DNA of 45,244 nt, from NCBI RefSeq assembly GCF_002954455.1, contig NZ_MSCC01000003.1, positions 99,619 through 144,862 on the forward strand, in the 5' to 3' direction. Position numbers and translations under genes: made by a program. Shown here one piece after another: positions 17,860 through 26,379 of this stretch. The notes beneath the pieces are model-generated. The model was not told the DNA's origin, searched no databases, and saw nothing but the letters and a program-made list of their open reading frames with translations. Source of the stretch: Photobacterium aquimaris. GTDB lineage: Bacteria > Pseudomonadota > Gammaproteobacteria > Enterobacterales > Vibrionaceae. How positions within the stretch are numbered: position 1 is the stretch's first letter; each line of letters starts with the position of its first letter.

Positions 17860-19125
17860 ATGAATCTTACAGAACTCAAGAGCCAACCTATTCCTAAGTT
17901 GGTATCACTTAGCGAAAGTTTAGGATTGGAAAACCTGGCCCGCCTACGTAAGCAGGACATCATCTTCTCCATTCTTAAGCAACATGCTAAAAGTGGTGAG
18001 GATATTTTTGGCGACGGTGTTCTAGAGATTTTGCAAGATGGCTTCGGCTTTCTGCGTAGCGCAGACAGTTCTTACCTTGCAGGCCCTGATGATATTTATG
18101 TATCACCAAGCCAAATTCGTCGTTTTAACCTTCGTACTGGTGATACTATTGCCGGAAAGATTCGTCCACCAAAAGATGGCGAACGTTACTTTGCCCTACT
18201 GAAAGTTAACGAAGTAAACTACGATAAACCCGACAACGCTCGTAATAAAATCCTTTTCGAAAACCTTACTCCACTGCACGCAAACTCACGTATGCGTATG
18301 GAGCGCGGTAACGGTTCTACTGAAGACATCACTGCACGTGTTCTTGATTTAGCATCACCGATTGGTAAAGGCCAACGTGGTCTGATTGTTGCACCGCCCA
18401 AAGCGGGTAAAACAATGTTGCTGCAAAACATTGCCCAAAGTATTGCCCATAACCACCCTGAGTGTGAGTTAATGGTATTGCTTATCGATGAGCGCCCAGA
18501 AGAAGTAACTGAGATGCAACGTCTTGTTAAAGGCGAAGTAATTGCATCAACGTTTGATGAGCCAGCTTCACGTCACGTACAAGTGGCTGAGATGGTAATT
18601 GAAAAAGCCAAACGTCTAGTAGAGCACAAGAAAGATGTCGTTATCTTGCTTGACTCAATTACTCGTCTAGCACGTGCTTACAACACCGTTATTCCTTCAT
18701 CTGGTAAAGTTCTAACAGGTGGTGTGGATGCCAACGCCCTTCACCGTCCTAAGCGCTTCTTTGGTGCGGCACGTAACGTTGAAGAAGGCGGTAGCTTAAC
18801 AATCATCGCAACAGCGTTAGTTGATACTGGCTCTAAAATGGATGAAGTTATCTACGAAGAATTTAAAGGTACTGGTAACATGGAACTGCACCTTTCTCGC
18901 AAGATTGCTGAGAAGCGTGTTTTCCCTGCGATTGATATCAATCGTTCTGGTACTCGTCGTGAAGAGTTATTAGCAAAAGCTGATGAACTACAGAAGATGT
19001 GGATCCTGCGTAAGATCGTTCACCCAATGAGTGAAACTGACAGCATGGAATTCTTGATCGACAAACTATCAATGACCAAAACTAACGAAGAGTTCTTTGA
19101 CGCAATGCGTCGTCAGAAATCATAA
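17860..19125 (+). CDS. rho: Transcription termination factor Rho
   Basis: A 421-aa hexameric RNA-dependent ATPase that ends transcription. It starts with MNLTELKSQP as in E. coli (the upstream in-frame TTG at 17836 is unlikely). The primary RNA-binding domain contains the DGFGFLRS cold-shock-like fold near residues 55-70. Walker A is APPKAGKTML, Walker B VVILLDSITR, and the secondary site and R-loop follow. It has its own terminator at 19148-19177. Confidence 0.98.
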   Translation: MNLTELKSQPIPKLVSLSESLGLENLARLRKQDIIFSILKQHAKSGEDIFGDGVLEILQDGFGFLRSADSSYLAGPDDIYVSPSQIRRFNLRTGDTIAGKIRPPKDGERYFALLKVNEVNYDKPDNARNKILFENLTPLHANSRMRMERGNGSTEDITARVLDLASPIGKGQRGLIVAPPKAGKTMLLQNIAQSIAHNHPECELMVLLIDERPEEVTEMQRLVKGEVIASTFDEPASRHVQVAEMVIEKAKRLVEHKKDVVILLDSITRLARAYNTVIPSSGKVLTGGVDANALHRPKRFFGAARNVEEGGSLTIIATALVDTGSKMDEVIYEEFKGTGNMELHLSRKIAEKRVFPAIDINRSGTRREELLAKADELQKMWILRKIVHPMSETDSMEFLIDKLSMTKTNEEFFDAMRRQKS

Positions 19126-19147
19126 TGTAGTTGGTTGTTGTTGAATT

Positions 19148-19177
19148 AAAAACGTCACTCTAGAGTGGCGTTTTTTT
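19148..19177 (+). terminator. Terminator of rho
   Basis: AAAAACGTCACTC / GAGTGGCGTTTTTTT hairpin (one G:T pair) with seven T. Confidence 0.92.
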
Positions 19178-19358
19178 ATGGCTGAAATTTAACAATGATG
19201 ATTGTTTTTAGTTGTTAACCCACAGAATTTAAAAGGGTATTTTCTTTTTTTTGTCGATAGGTGTTTTCCGTCCCACAACTGGTTATACTAGCAAAAATCA
19301 TTCTCATTAAGTCATTGTCAGTTATATTGATTGGCTTGGTTTAGCTACAGGTAGTCGC

Positions 19359-21221
19359 ATGAAATACAAGGATTTACGTGACTTTATTGCTTATTTAGAG
19401 CAACAAGGGCAATTACAACGTATTCAGCAGCCAGTCGATCCTAATCAGGAAATGACTGAGATTTGCGATCGCACCTTGCGGGCTGGTGGGCCAGCATTGT
19501 TGTTTGAAAATCCTGTAGGTTATGACATGCCAGTGTTAGCCAACTTGTTTGGTACCCCTGAACGAGTGGCGATGGGAATGGGGCGTGATAATGTTAAGCA
19601 ATTACGTGAAGTAGGCGAATGGTTAGCTTATTTAAAAGAGCCAGAGCCACCACATGGCTTACGAGATGCAATTAATAAAATTCCGGTGTTTAAGCAAGTG
19701 CTTAATATGCCAACCAAGGTGCTTCGTAAAGCGGCTTGCCAACAAATTATATGGCAGGGTGACGAGGTTGATTTAGATAAAATTCCAGTGATGAGTTGCT
19801 GGCCTGATGATGTCGCTCCGTTGCTTACATGGGGTCTGACTATTACCCGTGGCCCTAATAAAAAACGCCAAAATTTAGGTATATATCGCCAACAAAAAAT
19901 CGCTAAGAATAAAGTGATTATGCGCTGGCTTGCTCATCGTGGTGGCGCGTTAGATATGCGTGAATGGTGTGAAGCCCATCCTGGTGAAAAATTTCCGGTA
20001 ACGGTGGCATTTGGCGCTGATCCTGCGACAGTACTTGGCGCGGTAACACCAGTACCTGATACGCTATCTGAATACGCATTTGCTGGTTTATTACGTGGTA
20101 GTCGTACTGAAGTGGTTAAAAGCATCAGCAATGATCTACAAGTACCAGCCAGTGCTGAAATTGTAATGGAAGGCTATATCGACCCTGAAGAATACGCTGA
20201 TGAAGGTCCTTATGGCGATCATACCGGCTATTACAATGAGGTTGAACGTCACCATGTGTTTACTATCACTCATATTACGATGCGTAACGATCCGATTTAT
20301 CACAGTACTTATACTGGTCGTCCACCAGATGAACCAGCAGTACTTGGCGTGGCGTTAAACGAAGTGTTTGTGCCTATTTTACATAAACAGTTTCCTGAGA
20401 TTGTCGATTTTTATTTGCCGCCAGAAGGATGCTCTTACCGCATGGCGGTAGTGACGATGAAAAAGCAATACCCAGGCCATGCTAAACGGGTCATGATGGG
20501 AGTGTGGTCATTTTTACGCCAGTTTATGTACACTAAATTTGTGATTGTGTGTGATGAGGATGTTAATGCGCGTGATTGGCATAGTGTGATCTATGCGATG
20601 ACAACGCGCATGGATCCTGTTCGAGACACATTGATGATTGATAATACTCCAATTGATTCATTGGACTTTGCATCACCAGTGGTGGGCTTAGGCTCCAAAA
20701 TGGGGATAGATGCCACCATTAAATGGCCCGCAGAGTTAGCAAATACCGCAACTACATCGCTAGGATTAAAGCCTGCTGAGTGTGATATTGAGGCTGAATT
20801 AGTCGCCTTGCGGCAGCAATTTCCCGCGATCATTGATTGTTATTTGCCGCCACAAGCCGCTGATCACAGCATGGCAATCGTGAGTATCAATAAAACCGTT
20901 GCTGGTGAAGCTTTGCAGAGCATGGCTGCAGTATCGGCCTGCTTGAATAAATTCACCGATACCAAATTTGTGATTATGTGCGATGGTGATGTCAATGTTC
21001 GTGATTGGAATGATGTTATTTGGGCTGTTACAACCCGTATGGATCCCAGTCGTGATACGGTATTAATTGCCGCGACCACAGATCGTTGCTCAAAGATTGG
21101 TTTTGATGCTACCAATAAAATTGGCACTGAAACCCAACGTGAATGGGGTACGCCGATTATTAAAGATCCCCAGATAGTGGCGCGTGTTGATGCTATGTGG
21201 GCACAATTAGCACTTGATTAG
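19359..21221 (+). CDS. ubiD: UbiD decarboxylase with duplicated C-terminal domain
   Basis: A prenyl-FMN-dependent decarboxylase for 3-octaprenyl-4-hydroxybenzoate in ubiquinone synthesis. The N-terminus (MKYKDLRDFIAYLEQQGQL) and the active-site stretch DEGPYGDHTGYY match E. coli UbiD. The protein is 620 aa against about 497 in E. coli. The extra length is an internal repeat: residues from about 345 (FPEIVDFYLPP ... GSKMGIDAT) recur from about 488 (FPAIIDCYLPP ... SKIGFDATNKI), an offset of 143 residues. The repeat has diverged, for example DEDVNARDW against DGDVNVRDW. The catalytic region lies upstream of the repeat, so activity is probably kept. Confidence 0.94.
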   Translation: MKYKDLRDFIAYLEQQGQLQRIQQPVDPNQEMTEICDRTLRAGGPALLFENPVGYDMPVLANLFGTPERVAMGMGRDNVKQLREVGEWLAYLKEPEPPHGLRDAINKIPVFKQVLNMPTKVLRKAACQQIIWQGDEVDLDKIPVMSCWPDDVAPLLTWGLTITRGPNKKRQNLGIYRQQKIAKNKVIMRWLAHRGGALDMREWCEAHPGEKFPVTVAFGADPATVLGAVTPVPDTLSEYAFAGLLRGSRTEVVKSISNDLQVPASAEIVMEGYIDPEEYADEGPYGDHTGYYNEVERHHVFTITHITMRNDPIYHSTYTGRPPDEPAVLGVALNEVFVPILHKQFPEIVDFYLPPEGCSYRMAVVTMKKQYPGHAKRVMMGVWSFLRQFMYTKFVIVCDEDVNARDWHSVIYAMTTRMDPVRDTLMIDNTPIDSLDFASPVVGLGSKMGIDATIKWPAELANTATTSLGLKPAECDIEAELVALRQQFPAIIDCYLPPQAADHSMAIVSINKTVAGEALQSMAAVSACLNKFTDTKFVIMCDGDVNVRDWNDVIWAVTTRMDPSRDTVLIAATTDRCSKIGFDATNKIGTETQREWGTPIIKDPQIVARVDAMWAQLALD

Positions 21222-21311
21222 TAAGCTTTCATGATTATTTTTAGTAACAATCAATAAGCTGATATTTTTATGTTTCAGGGGCAAAATATGGCCTTGAATT
21301 GAGAGTTTTTT

Positions 21312-21575
21312 ATGTACCAAGTACGCCTGTTGCCCAATAACATTACTTTTGTTGCCAGTGCGCAGCAAACAGTATTACAAGCAGCGCTCGACGCAGGTAT
21401 TGCTTTCCCTAATCGCTGTCAGGTTGGCGCTTGTGCGATGTGTATGTGCCGTAAACAGCAAGGTCAAATAAGCTATCAGCTTGAGCCAATGTTAACGCCA
21501 CAAGAGCAGGCACAAGGCTGGATTTTTGCTTGCCTTGCGAGGGTAGAAAGTGACTTGGTATTATCGTTAGACTAG
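21312..21575 (+). CDS. Small 2Fe-2S ferredoxin next to fre
   Basis: An 87-aa plant-type ferredoxin. The cluster ligands are visible as NRCQVGACAMC (C-x4-C-x2-C), with the fourth Cys in IFACLAR near residue 76. It lies 9 bp before fre and should be co-translated with it, suggesting that it shuttles electrons with this flavin reductase, much as fused ferredoxin-reductase proteins do. In E. coli, fre follows ubiD directly; here the ferredoxin gene is inserted between them. Partner and acceptor are unknown. Confidence 0.9.
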   Translation: MYQVRLLPNNITFVASAQQTVLQAALDAGIAFPNRCQVGACAMCMCRKQQGQISYQLEPMLTPQEQAQGWIFACLARVESDLVLSLD

Positions 21576-21584
21576 AGGAAAACC

Positions 21585-22295
21585 ATGTCTATCCAATGTG
21601 AAGTAAAGTCAGTTGAACCGTTGGCATGTAATACATTTCGTATTTTATTAAAGCCATTACAAGCCCTCGATTTTAAAGCGGGCCAATACTTATTAGCAGT
21701 GATGGGTGATAAAGATAAACGCCCATTTTCGATTGCAAGTAGCCCTTGTCGTCAAGGTGAGCTTGAACTTCATATTGGTGCAGCAGAACATAATGCTTAT
21801 GCGTTAGAAGTGGTTGATACCATGAAAAATGCTCTCACAGAGCAGCAACCTGTAACTATTGAAGCTGCGCATGGTGAAGCATGGCTACGCCATGAAAGTC
21901 AGCGCCCATTAGTGATGATCGCTGGTGGCACTGGGTTTTCTTATATTCGTAGCATGGTCGATAACTGCATTAGCCGTGGCTTAACGCAACCGATATTCAT
22001 TTATTGGGGCGGGCGTGATTTGTGTCAGTTATACGCGAATGATGAAATGCAGGCCTTGGCACAGCAATACGCCAATATTAGCTATGTACCTGTGGTAGAA
22101 ACAGCGCCAGAAGGTTGGCAGGGTAAGGTTGGCAATGTATTGGACGCAGTTGCTGAGGATTTTGTAAGCTTATCTGCCTATGATATTTATGTGTGTGGCC
22201 GTTTTGAAATGGCGGGTGCCGCGCGTGAACGTTTCTGTACTGAAAAAGGTGCGTTACGTGAGCATATGTTTGCCGATGCGTTTGCATTTATTTAA
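21585..22295 (+). CDS. fre: NAD(P)H-flavin reductase
   Basis: A 236-aa flavin reductase of the ferredoxin-NADP reductase superfamily, related to Fre and LuxG, which make free reduced flavin. The flavin motif KRPFSIASSP (RxxS) lies near residues 44-53 and the NAD(P)H-binding glycine motif is IAGGTGFSYIRSM. In luminous Photobacterium such enzymes feed FMNH2 to luciferase, but no lux genes are in this window. It follows ubiD and the small ferredoxin and ends at a terminator. Confidence 0.94.
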   Translation: MSIQCEVKSVEPLACNTFRILLKPLQALDFKAGQYLLAVMGDKDKRPFSIASSPCRQGELELHIGAAEHNAYALEVVDTMKNALTEQQPVTIEAAHGEAWLRHESQRPLVMIAGGTGFSYIRSMVDNCISRGLTQPIFIYWGGRDLCQLYANDEMQALAQQYANISYVPVVETAPEGWQGKVGNVLDAVAEDFVSLSAYDIYVCGRFEMAGAARERFCTEKGALREHMFADAFAFI

Positions 22296-22312
22296 GACAG
22301 CTTCAACTTGTT

Positions 22313-22339
22313 AAAAAGGCGCGATTATCGCGCCTTTTT
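22313..22339. terminator. Bidirectional terminator fre/DMT transporter
   Basis: AAAAAGGCGCGA-TTA-TCGCGCCTTTTT, a perfect stem between convergent genes. Confidence 0.95.
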
Positions 22340-22355
22340 GGTGATTATATTGTGG

Positions 22356-23246
22356 CTATGACGACGTTTTTTGTGTCTGGCGTTGAGCGGTAACTTTATT
22401 TTTTATCCAGCTTTCGTTAAACCATAGCGACAATAATATAATTCCACCGCCGATAATTAATCGCGGGTAATCGACATTATGATTCCAAATCACAATATTA
22501 ACGATTAATCCAGCGGGCACTAAGGCGTTATTCATGATCGCTAATGCGCCAGCATTAACTAATGTCGCGCCTTTATTCCAAATAAAATAGCCCAGCCCTG
22601 AAGCAATCACACCCAGATAAACTAAAATCCCCCATTGTAATGAAGTTGTTGGTAACTTGGCACTATTACCAAACAAGAGATACATTGGTACTGCGACACA
22701 CACTGCACCTAAATAAAACCAGCCAAACACGGCATGTTGTGGAATATCAGCCTGCTCTTGCTCCATAATTCTTTTGTAACCGACTTGGCCTATTGCAAAG
22801 CATAGATTAGCCCCTTGGACGATTAAAAATCCAATAATAAAGTGCTGATTGATGCCTTCAAATTTAATCACTGCCGCACCTAATACCGCAATGACTGCGC
22901 TGAGTAAGTACCATGGCGAGAATTGTTTATGCAGCGCATCGTAGATCAGAGTGACATAAATTGGCGTGAAAATAGTGAACAATAATACTTCGGGTACGGT
23001 TAAATATAGAAATGATTGGTAGTAGAAGCAATACATTAACCCGAGTTGAAATGCGCCGACTGTCATTAATTTGATAGCAAGCTTAGGGTGTAAATGTTTG
23101 GTACGTAAAAACGGTAAAAAAACCATAGCCGCTAAACAAACACGGGTAAGTACTGAAAACCAAGCATCGACTTGACCAGCAAGATAAACGCCAATCAAAC
23201 TAAAAGAAAACGCCCATAATAGGGTTATTACAGATAAGTATCTCAT
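22356..23246 (-). CDS. DMT-family (EamA) transporter
   Basis: A 296-aa inner-membrane protein with about ten hydrophobic helices arranged as two EamA repeats, starting MRYLSVITLLWAFSFSLIGV. The drug/metabolite transporter superfamily exports amino acids, amines or metabolites; the substrate cannot be inferred. It ends in a short basic tail. It is monocistronic, with about 130 bp separating it from uspA. Confidence 0.88.
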   Translation of the reverse strand: MRYLSVITLLWAFSFSLIGVYLAGQVDAWFSVLTRVCLAAMVFLPFLRTKHLHPKLAIKLMTVGAFQLGLMYCFYYQSFLYLTVPEVLLFTIFTPIYVTLIYDALHKQFSPWYLLSAVIAVLGAAVIKFEGINQHFIIGFLIVQGANLCFAIGQVGYKRIMEQEQADIPQHAVFGWFYLGAVCVAVPMYLLFGNSAKLPTTSLQWGILVYLGVIASGLGYFIWNKGATLVNAGALAIMNNALVPAGLIVNIVIWNHNVDYPRLIIGGGIILLSLWFNESWIKNKVTAQRQTQKTSS

Positions 23247-23379
23247 CGTCGCAATAGAGTGTGTTGGTAAAGGGTAATGAGAGTGTAACTAAATTGCGGC
23301 AGTAGGAATATGAATTACAGCAGGTGAAATAGGAATGATCAGCAGTCGTTATAGCAACGACTGCTGTAATGAAGCGGAA

Positions 23380-23802
23380 CTATTTAAGTGGTACCATTAA
23401 TAAATCAACCGGAGTACGGCTAATAAGTTGGCGAGTCGATGATAAAATTTTGCTCCAAAAATCTTGATGATGACCACAAATAACCAAATCAACATTGAGA
23501 TCTTTAATCGCAACGCAAATCTCTTCGCTTAAATCGCCGCTACCAACAAGTGTGTGTGCGACAGGGTAGCCAGCATTATTAGCCAGTTGGTGTAATCTAT
23601 TTTGAGCATCAGTTTCAGCGCGCTCATGCATCTCTGCTAGATTTATATCAATCAAACCAGTGTAGAGATCAGCGTAATCGACATCGATATGGACCAGTGA
23701 TAGTTTTGCATCCAATGATTGCGCTAGTTTAGCGGCTTTATCGACTAGATAGGCGCTGTCTTCAGAAAGATCAATAGCAGCGAGAATATGTTTATAAACC
23801 AT
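23380..23802 (-). CDS. uspA: Universal stress protein A
   Basis: A 140-aa cytoplasmic stress protein of the UspA subgroup. The N-terminus MVYKHILAAIDLSEDS and the C-terminal HHQDFWSKILSSTRQLI ... VDLLMVPL match UspA. Like E. coli UspA it lacks the G-x2-G-x9-G(S/T) ATP-binding pattern, having CGHHQDFWSKI instead. It is divergent from ftnA-uspB; the 254-bp gap holds both promoters and a TGCATT-n6-AATGCA inverted repeat at 23994-24011. Confidence 0.95.
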   Translation of the reverse strand: MVYKHILAAIDLSEDSAYLVDKAAKLAQSLDAKLSLVHIDVDYADLYTGLIDINLAEMHERAETDAQNRLHQLANNAGYPVAHTLVGSGDLSEEICVAIKDLNVDLVICGHHQDFWSKILSSTRQLISRTPVDLLMVPLK

Positions 23803-24056
23803 CGCTTACACTCCATAGCAATACAATAATGCTGTATGTTAGCACTGGTATTAACTTAAAAATATCGATTAGGTCGCATCTATAGGTTACGAAATGGTTA
23901 ATTATTTTCCGTAATCGTCGATTCATATTTATTGTTATTTTAGTGGTTTATACTAACAGTAATTATATTAATAACGAGGTTTTGTCCATTTGTTGCATTC
24001 TTAACAATGCATAGTGACAATGTCTTGATTACACTTAAACAAACAGGAGTAGTGCA

Positions 24057-24587
24057 ATGTTAGCCAAGGCAATGGTTGAGAATCTTAATGAGCAAATTAA
24101 TTTAGAGTTCTTTTCTTCTAATTTATACCTGCAAATGAGCGCATGGTGTGAAGATAAAGGCTTTGAAGGTGCTGCTGCGTTCTTACGTGTGCATGCTGCT
24201 GAAGAGATGGAGCATATGCAACGTTTATTTACTTATGTAAGCGAAACGGGTGCGTTACCGATTTTAGGCACAATTGAAGCGCCTAAACATCAATTCGACT
24301 CTTTAGGTGCTGTATTCCGTGAAACCTATGAGCATGAGCAGCTAATCACTAAAAAAATTAATCAATTAGCTCATGTTGCATTTTCTACCCAAGATTATTC
24401 AACCTTTAATTTCTTACAGTGGTATGTATCAGAGCAACATGAAGAAGAGAAATTATTTAAAGGTATTTTAGATAAAATTGAGTTAGTTGGTGAAGATGGC
24501 AAAGCGCTATTTTTTATTGATAAAGACCTCGCTGCAATGGCTAAAGGCGAATCAGTACCAACATCAGTAATGGACTCACAAGCTTAA
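24057..24587 (+). CDS. ftnA: Non-heme ferritin
   Basis: A 176-aa iron-storage protein that forms a 24-mer. Ferroxidase-centre residues are visible in NLEFF-type helix 1 (EQINLEFFSSNLYLQM), in HAAEEMEHMQRL (Glu and His ligands), and in SEQHEEEKLFKGIL. The length is close to E. coli FtnA (165 aa). CAGGAGT precedes the ATG. It is followed by uspB after a hairpin at 24598-24623. Confidence 0.96.
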   Translation: MLAKAMVENLNEQINLEFFSSNLYLQMSAWCEDKGFEGAAAFLRVHAAEEMEHMQRLFTYVSETGALPILGTIEAPKHQFDSLGAVFRETYEHEQLITKKINQLAHVAFSTQDYSTFNFLQWYVSEQHEEEKLFKGILDKIELVGEDGKALFFIDKDLAAMAKGESVPTSVMDSQA

Positions 24588-24597
24588 GTGATGTTGA

Positions 24598-24623
24598 GGG
24601 TAGTGGTCATACGCTGCCCTTTT
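24598..24623 (+). terminator. Hairpin between ftnA and uspB
   Basis: GGGTAGTG ... CGCTGCCC with wobble pairs, followed by TTTT, 10 bp after the ftnA stop. It is probably a partial terminator that lets some transcripts reach uspB. Confidence 0.65.
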
Positions 24624-24660
24624 ATCCCTATAAGCAAGTGATATTTAAGAGGGGATAACT

Positions 24661-24999
24661 ATGATCAGTGGTGATGCATTTTTGGTTGCGATTTTTTTGG
24701 TGGCAGCTGTTAATACTTGTCGTTATATCAGTACCTTACGCTCTTTGTTGGTGGTGATGCGAGATTGTGATCCATTGTTATATCAACAAGTCGATGGGCG
24801 TGGTTTCTTTTCATCTCAAGGTAATGTCAGCAAACAAATTCGCTTATTTCATTATATTCGTAGCCAACAGTATAAAAAACATCATGATCCGCTGTTTATG
24901 GCAAAGTGCATTAAAGTACGTAAACTTTTTGTATTGGCAAGTACGTTTATGATTACTTTTTTTGTGGCTATTTTTGCCGTCGCTTTCCTCGGACTTTAA
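24661..24999 (+). CDS. uspB: Universal stress protein B
   Basis: A 112-aa membrane protein with an N-terminal helix (DAFLVAIFLVAAVNTCRYIS), a hydrophilic middle (LRSLLVVMRDCDPLLYQQVDG) and a C-terminal helix (LASTFMITFFVAIFAVAFLGL). This is the two-helix layout of UspB (111 aa in E. coli), a stationary-phase protein linked to ethanol tolerance. E. coli uspB also neighbours uspA. GGGGATAACT precedes the ATG. Confidence 0.93.
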   Translation: MISGDAFLVAIFLVAAVNTCRYISTLRSLLVVMRDCDPLLYQQVDGRGFFSSQGNVSKQIRLFHYIRSQQYKKHHDPLFMAKCIKVRKLFVLASTFMITFFVAIFAVAFLGL

Positions 25000-25018
25000 T
25001 ACCAACTTGACCGTTTTG

Positions 25019-25047
25019 AGTGTCACTGTTCTGGTGACACTTTCTTT
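25019..25047 (+). terminator. Terminator of ftnA-uspB
   Basis: Perfect 8-bp stem AGTGTCAC / GTGACACT with a 7-nt loop, then TTTCTTTT. Confidence 0.9.
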
Positions 25048-25123
25048 TCCGTCCTCGTTCTGTGCTATATCATTACTAGCAATATAACTTCATTTTCTGT
25101 TGAGTATCGGAAGCAAAATCGCT

Positions 25124-26233
25124 ATGGATCAATTTTTACTTTGGTGGTCATCGCTTGAAAAAGGTGCGTCCGTTAATTGGATGTACAACATTGGCTTATT
25201 ACTGCTATTGAGTGGATTACTGTGGGGGGGGTGGTTACTTATTTCTCGCCGCTTAGCGACCATAGCGAGTAAAACCCAGTTTATTTGGGATGACGCTCTA
25301 ATTGATGCAGTTCGAACTCCCGTTTCGTTGTGTATTTGGGTATGGCCAGGGCTGATGTCACTGGGGATTATGGTCGATAATATTACCTCTTATTCCAGTG
25401 GCTTTTTGGCGTTATTGCGGCATTTATTATTGATTGGGGTCTTTATTTGGATTCTGATGCGGTTGATTACCAATATTGAACAAACGATATTGGATAATCG
25501 TCCCCATCGAGATGCCACCACAGTTACTGCTATTTCAAAAATATTACGCTTAATTGTAATGGTGTTGAGCAGTTTAATTGTGATGCAAAACTTCGGCTTA
25601 AGTTTATCGGGATTACTGACCTTTGGTGGTGTTGGTGGTTTAGTGGTCGGTATGGCAGCTAAAGATTTACTGGCTAACTTCTTTGGTGGCATGATGATTT
25701 ATTTTGATCGCCCGTTTAAAGTCGGTGATTGGATTCGTAGCCCAGATCGCCAAATAGAAGGTACCATTGAACGGATCGGATTTCGTATGACAGTGATTCG
25801 AACTTTTGATAAACGGCCATTGTATGTACCGAATTCAGTCTTTAGTTCGGTGGTGGTTGAGAATGCTTCACGGATGCAAAATAGGCGGATTAAACAAAGT
25901 GTTGGCTTACGTTATTGTGATGCGGCAGTGATGGGATTAGTGGTTGATGACATTAAATCTATGCTGCAAAATCATGCTGATATTGAGACTCGACAAACAT
26001 TAATTGTTAGCTTTGACACCTATGGACCATCATCACTGAATATACTGGTGTATACCTTTACCAAAACCGTTGATTGGGTTAAATACAAAGCGGTACAGCA
26101 AGATGTGATGCTACAAATTGTTGCGATTGTACATTCACATGGCGCCGATTTTGCGTTCCCTACTACCACCTTAGATATGCCAACTGCAGCAATCACAGCA
26201 TTAACGGCAATTGATAGCCAGCAACAAGCTTGA
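25124..26233 (+). CDS. MscS-family mechanosensitive channel
   Basis: A 369-aa inner-membrane channel that opens under hypoosmotic tension. About four or five membrane helices are followed by the MscS pore helix and beta domain: SLSGLLTFGGVGGLVVGMAAKDLLANFFGG near residues 165-195, then IYFDRPFKVGDWI and GTIERIGFRMTVIRTFDKRPLYVPNS. The extra N-terminal helices and length (MscS is 286 aa) suit the YnaI/YbdG group. The start is chosen at ATG 25124; an in-frame TTG at 25100 lacks a ribosome binding site. Confidence 0.9.
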   Translation: MDQFLLWWSSLEKGASVNWMYNIGLLLLLSGLLWGGWLLISRRLATIASKTQFIWDDALIDAVRTPVSLCIWVWPGLMSLGIMVDNITSYSSGFLALLRHLLLIGVFIWILMRLITNIEQTILDNRPHRDATTVTAISKILRLIVMVLSSLIVMQNFGLSLSGLLTFGGVGGLVVGMAAKDLLANFFGGMMIYFDRPFKVGDWIRSPDRQIEGTIERIGFRMTVIRTFDKRPLYVPNSVFSSVVVENASRMQNRRIKQSVGLRYCDAAVMGLVVDDIKSMLQNHADIETRQTLIVSFDTYGPSSLNILVYTFTKTVDWVKYKAVQQDVMLQIVAIVHSHGADFAFPTTTLDMPTAAITALTAIDSQQQA

Positions 26234-26311
26234 TTTTAATCGAATAAATCACAGGAATGGGATAGCGGTTGGTATTGCGTCAATAGGCAGGTAAAATAAC
26301 GTAGACAATAG

Positions 26312-26342
26312 AAAAAGGATGCTAATCGTTAGCATCCTTTTT
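26312..26342 (+). terminator. Terminator between mscS-like gene and yhiN
   Basis: AAAAAGGATGCTAA-tcg-TTAGCATCCTTTTT, a perfect 14-bp stem with a T tract, just upstream of yhiN. Confidence 0.93.
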
Positions 26343-26379
26343 GCGTTTATTTAGTGACATTAAAGGCTAATTGAAATCC

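Noticed and set aside
21585..22295. Part of a lux operon (luxG)
   Set aside because: The gene follows ubiD as fre does in E. coli, and no luxCDABE genes are in the window, so chromosomal fre is the better call.
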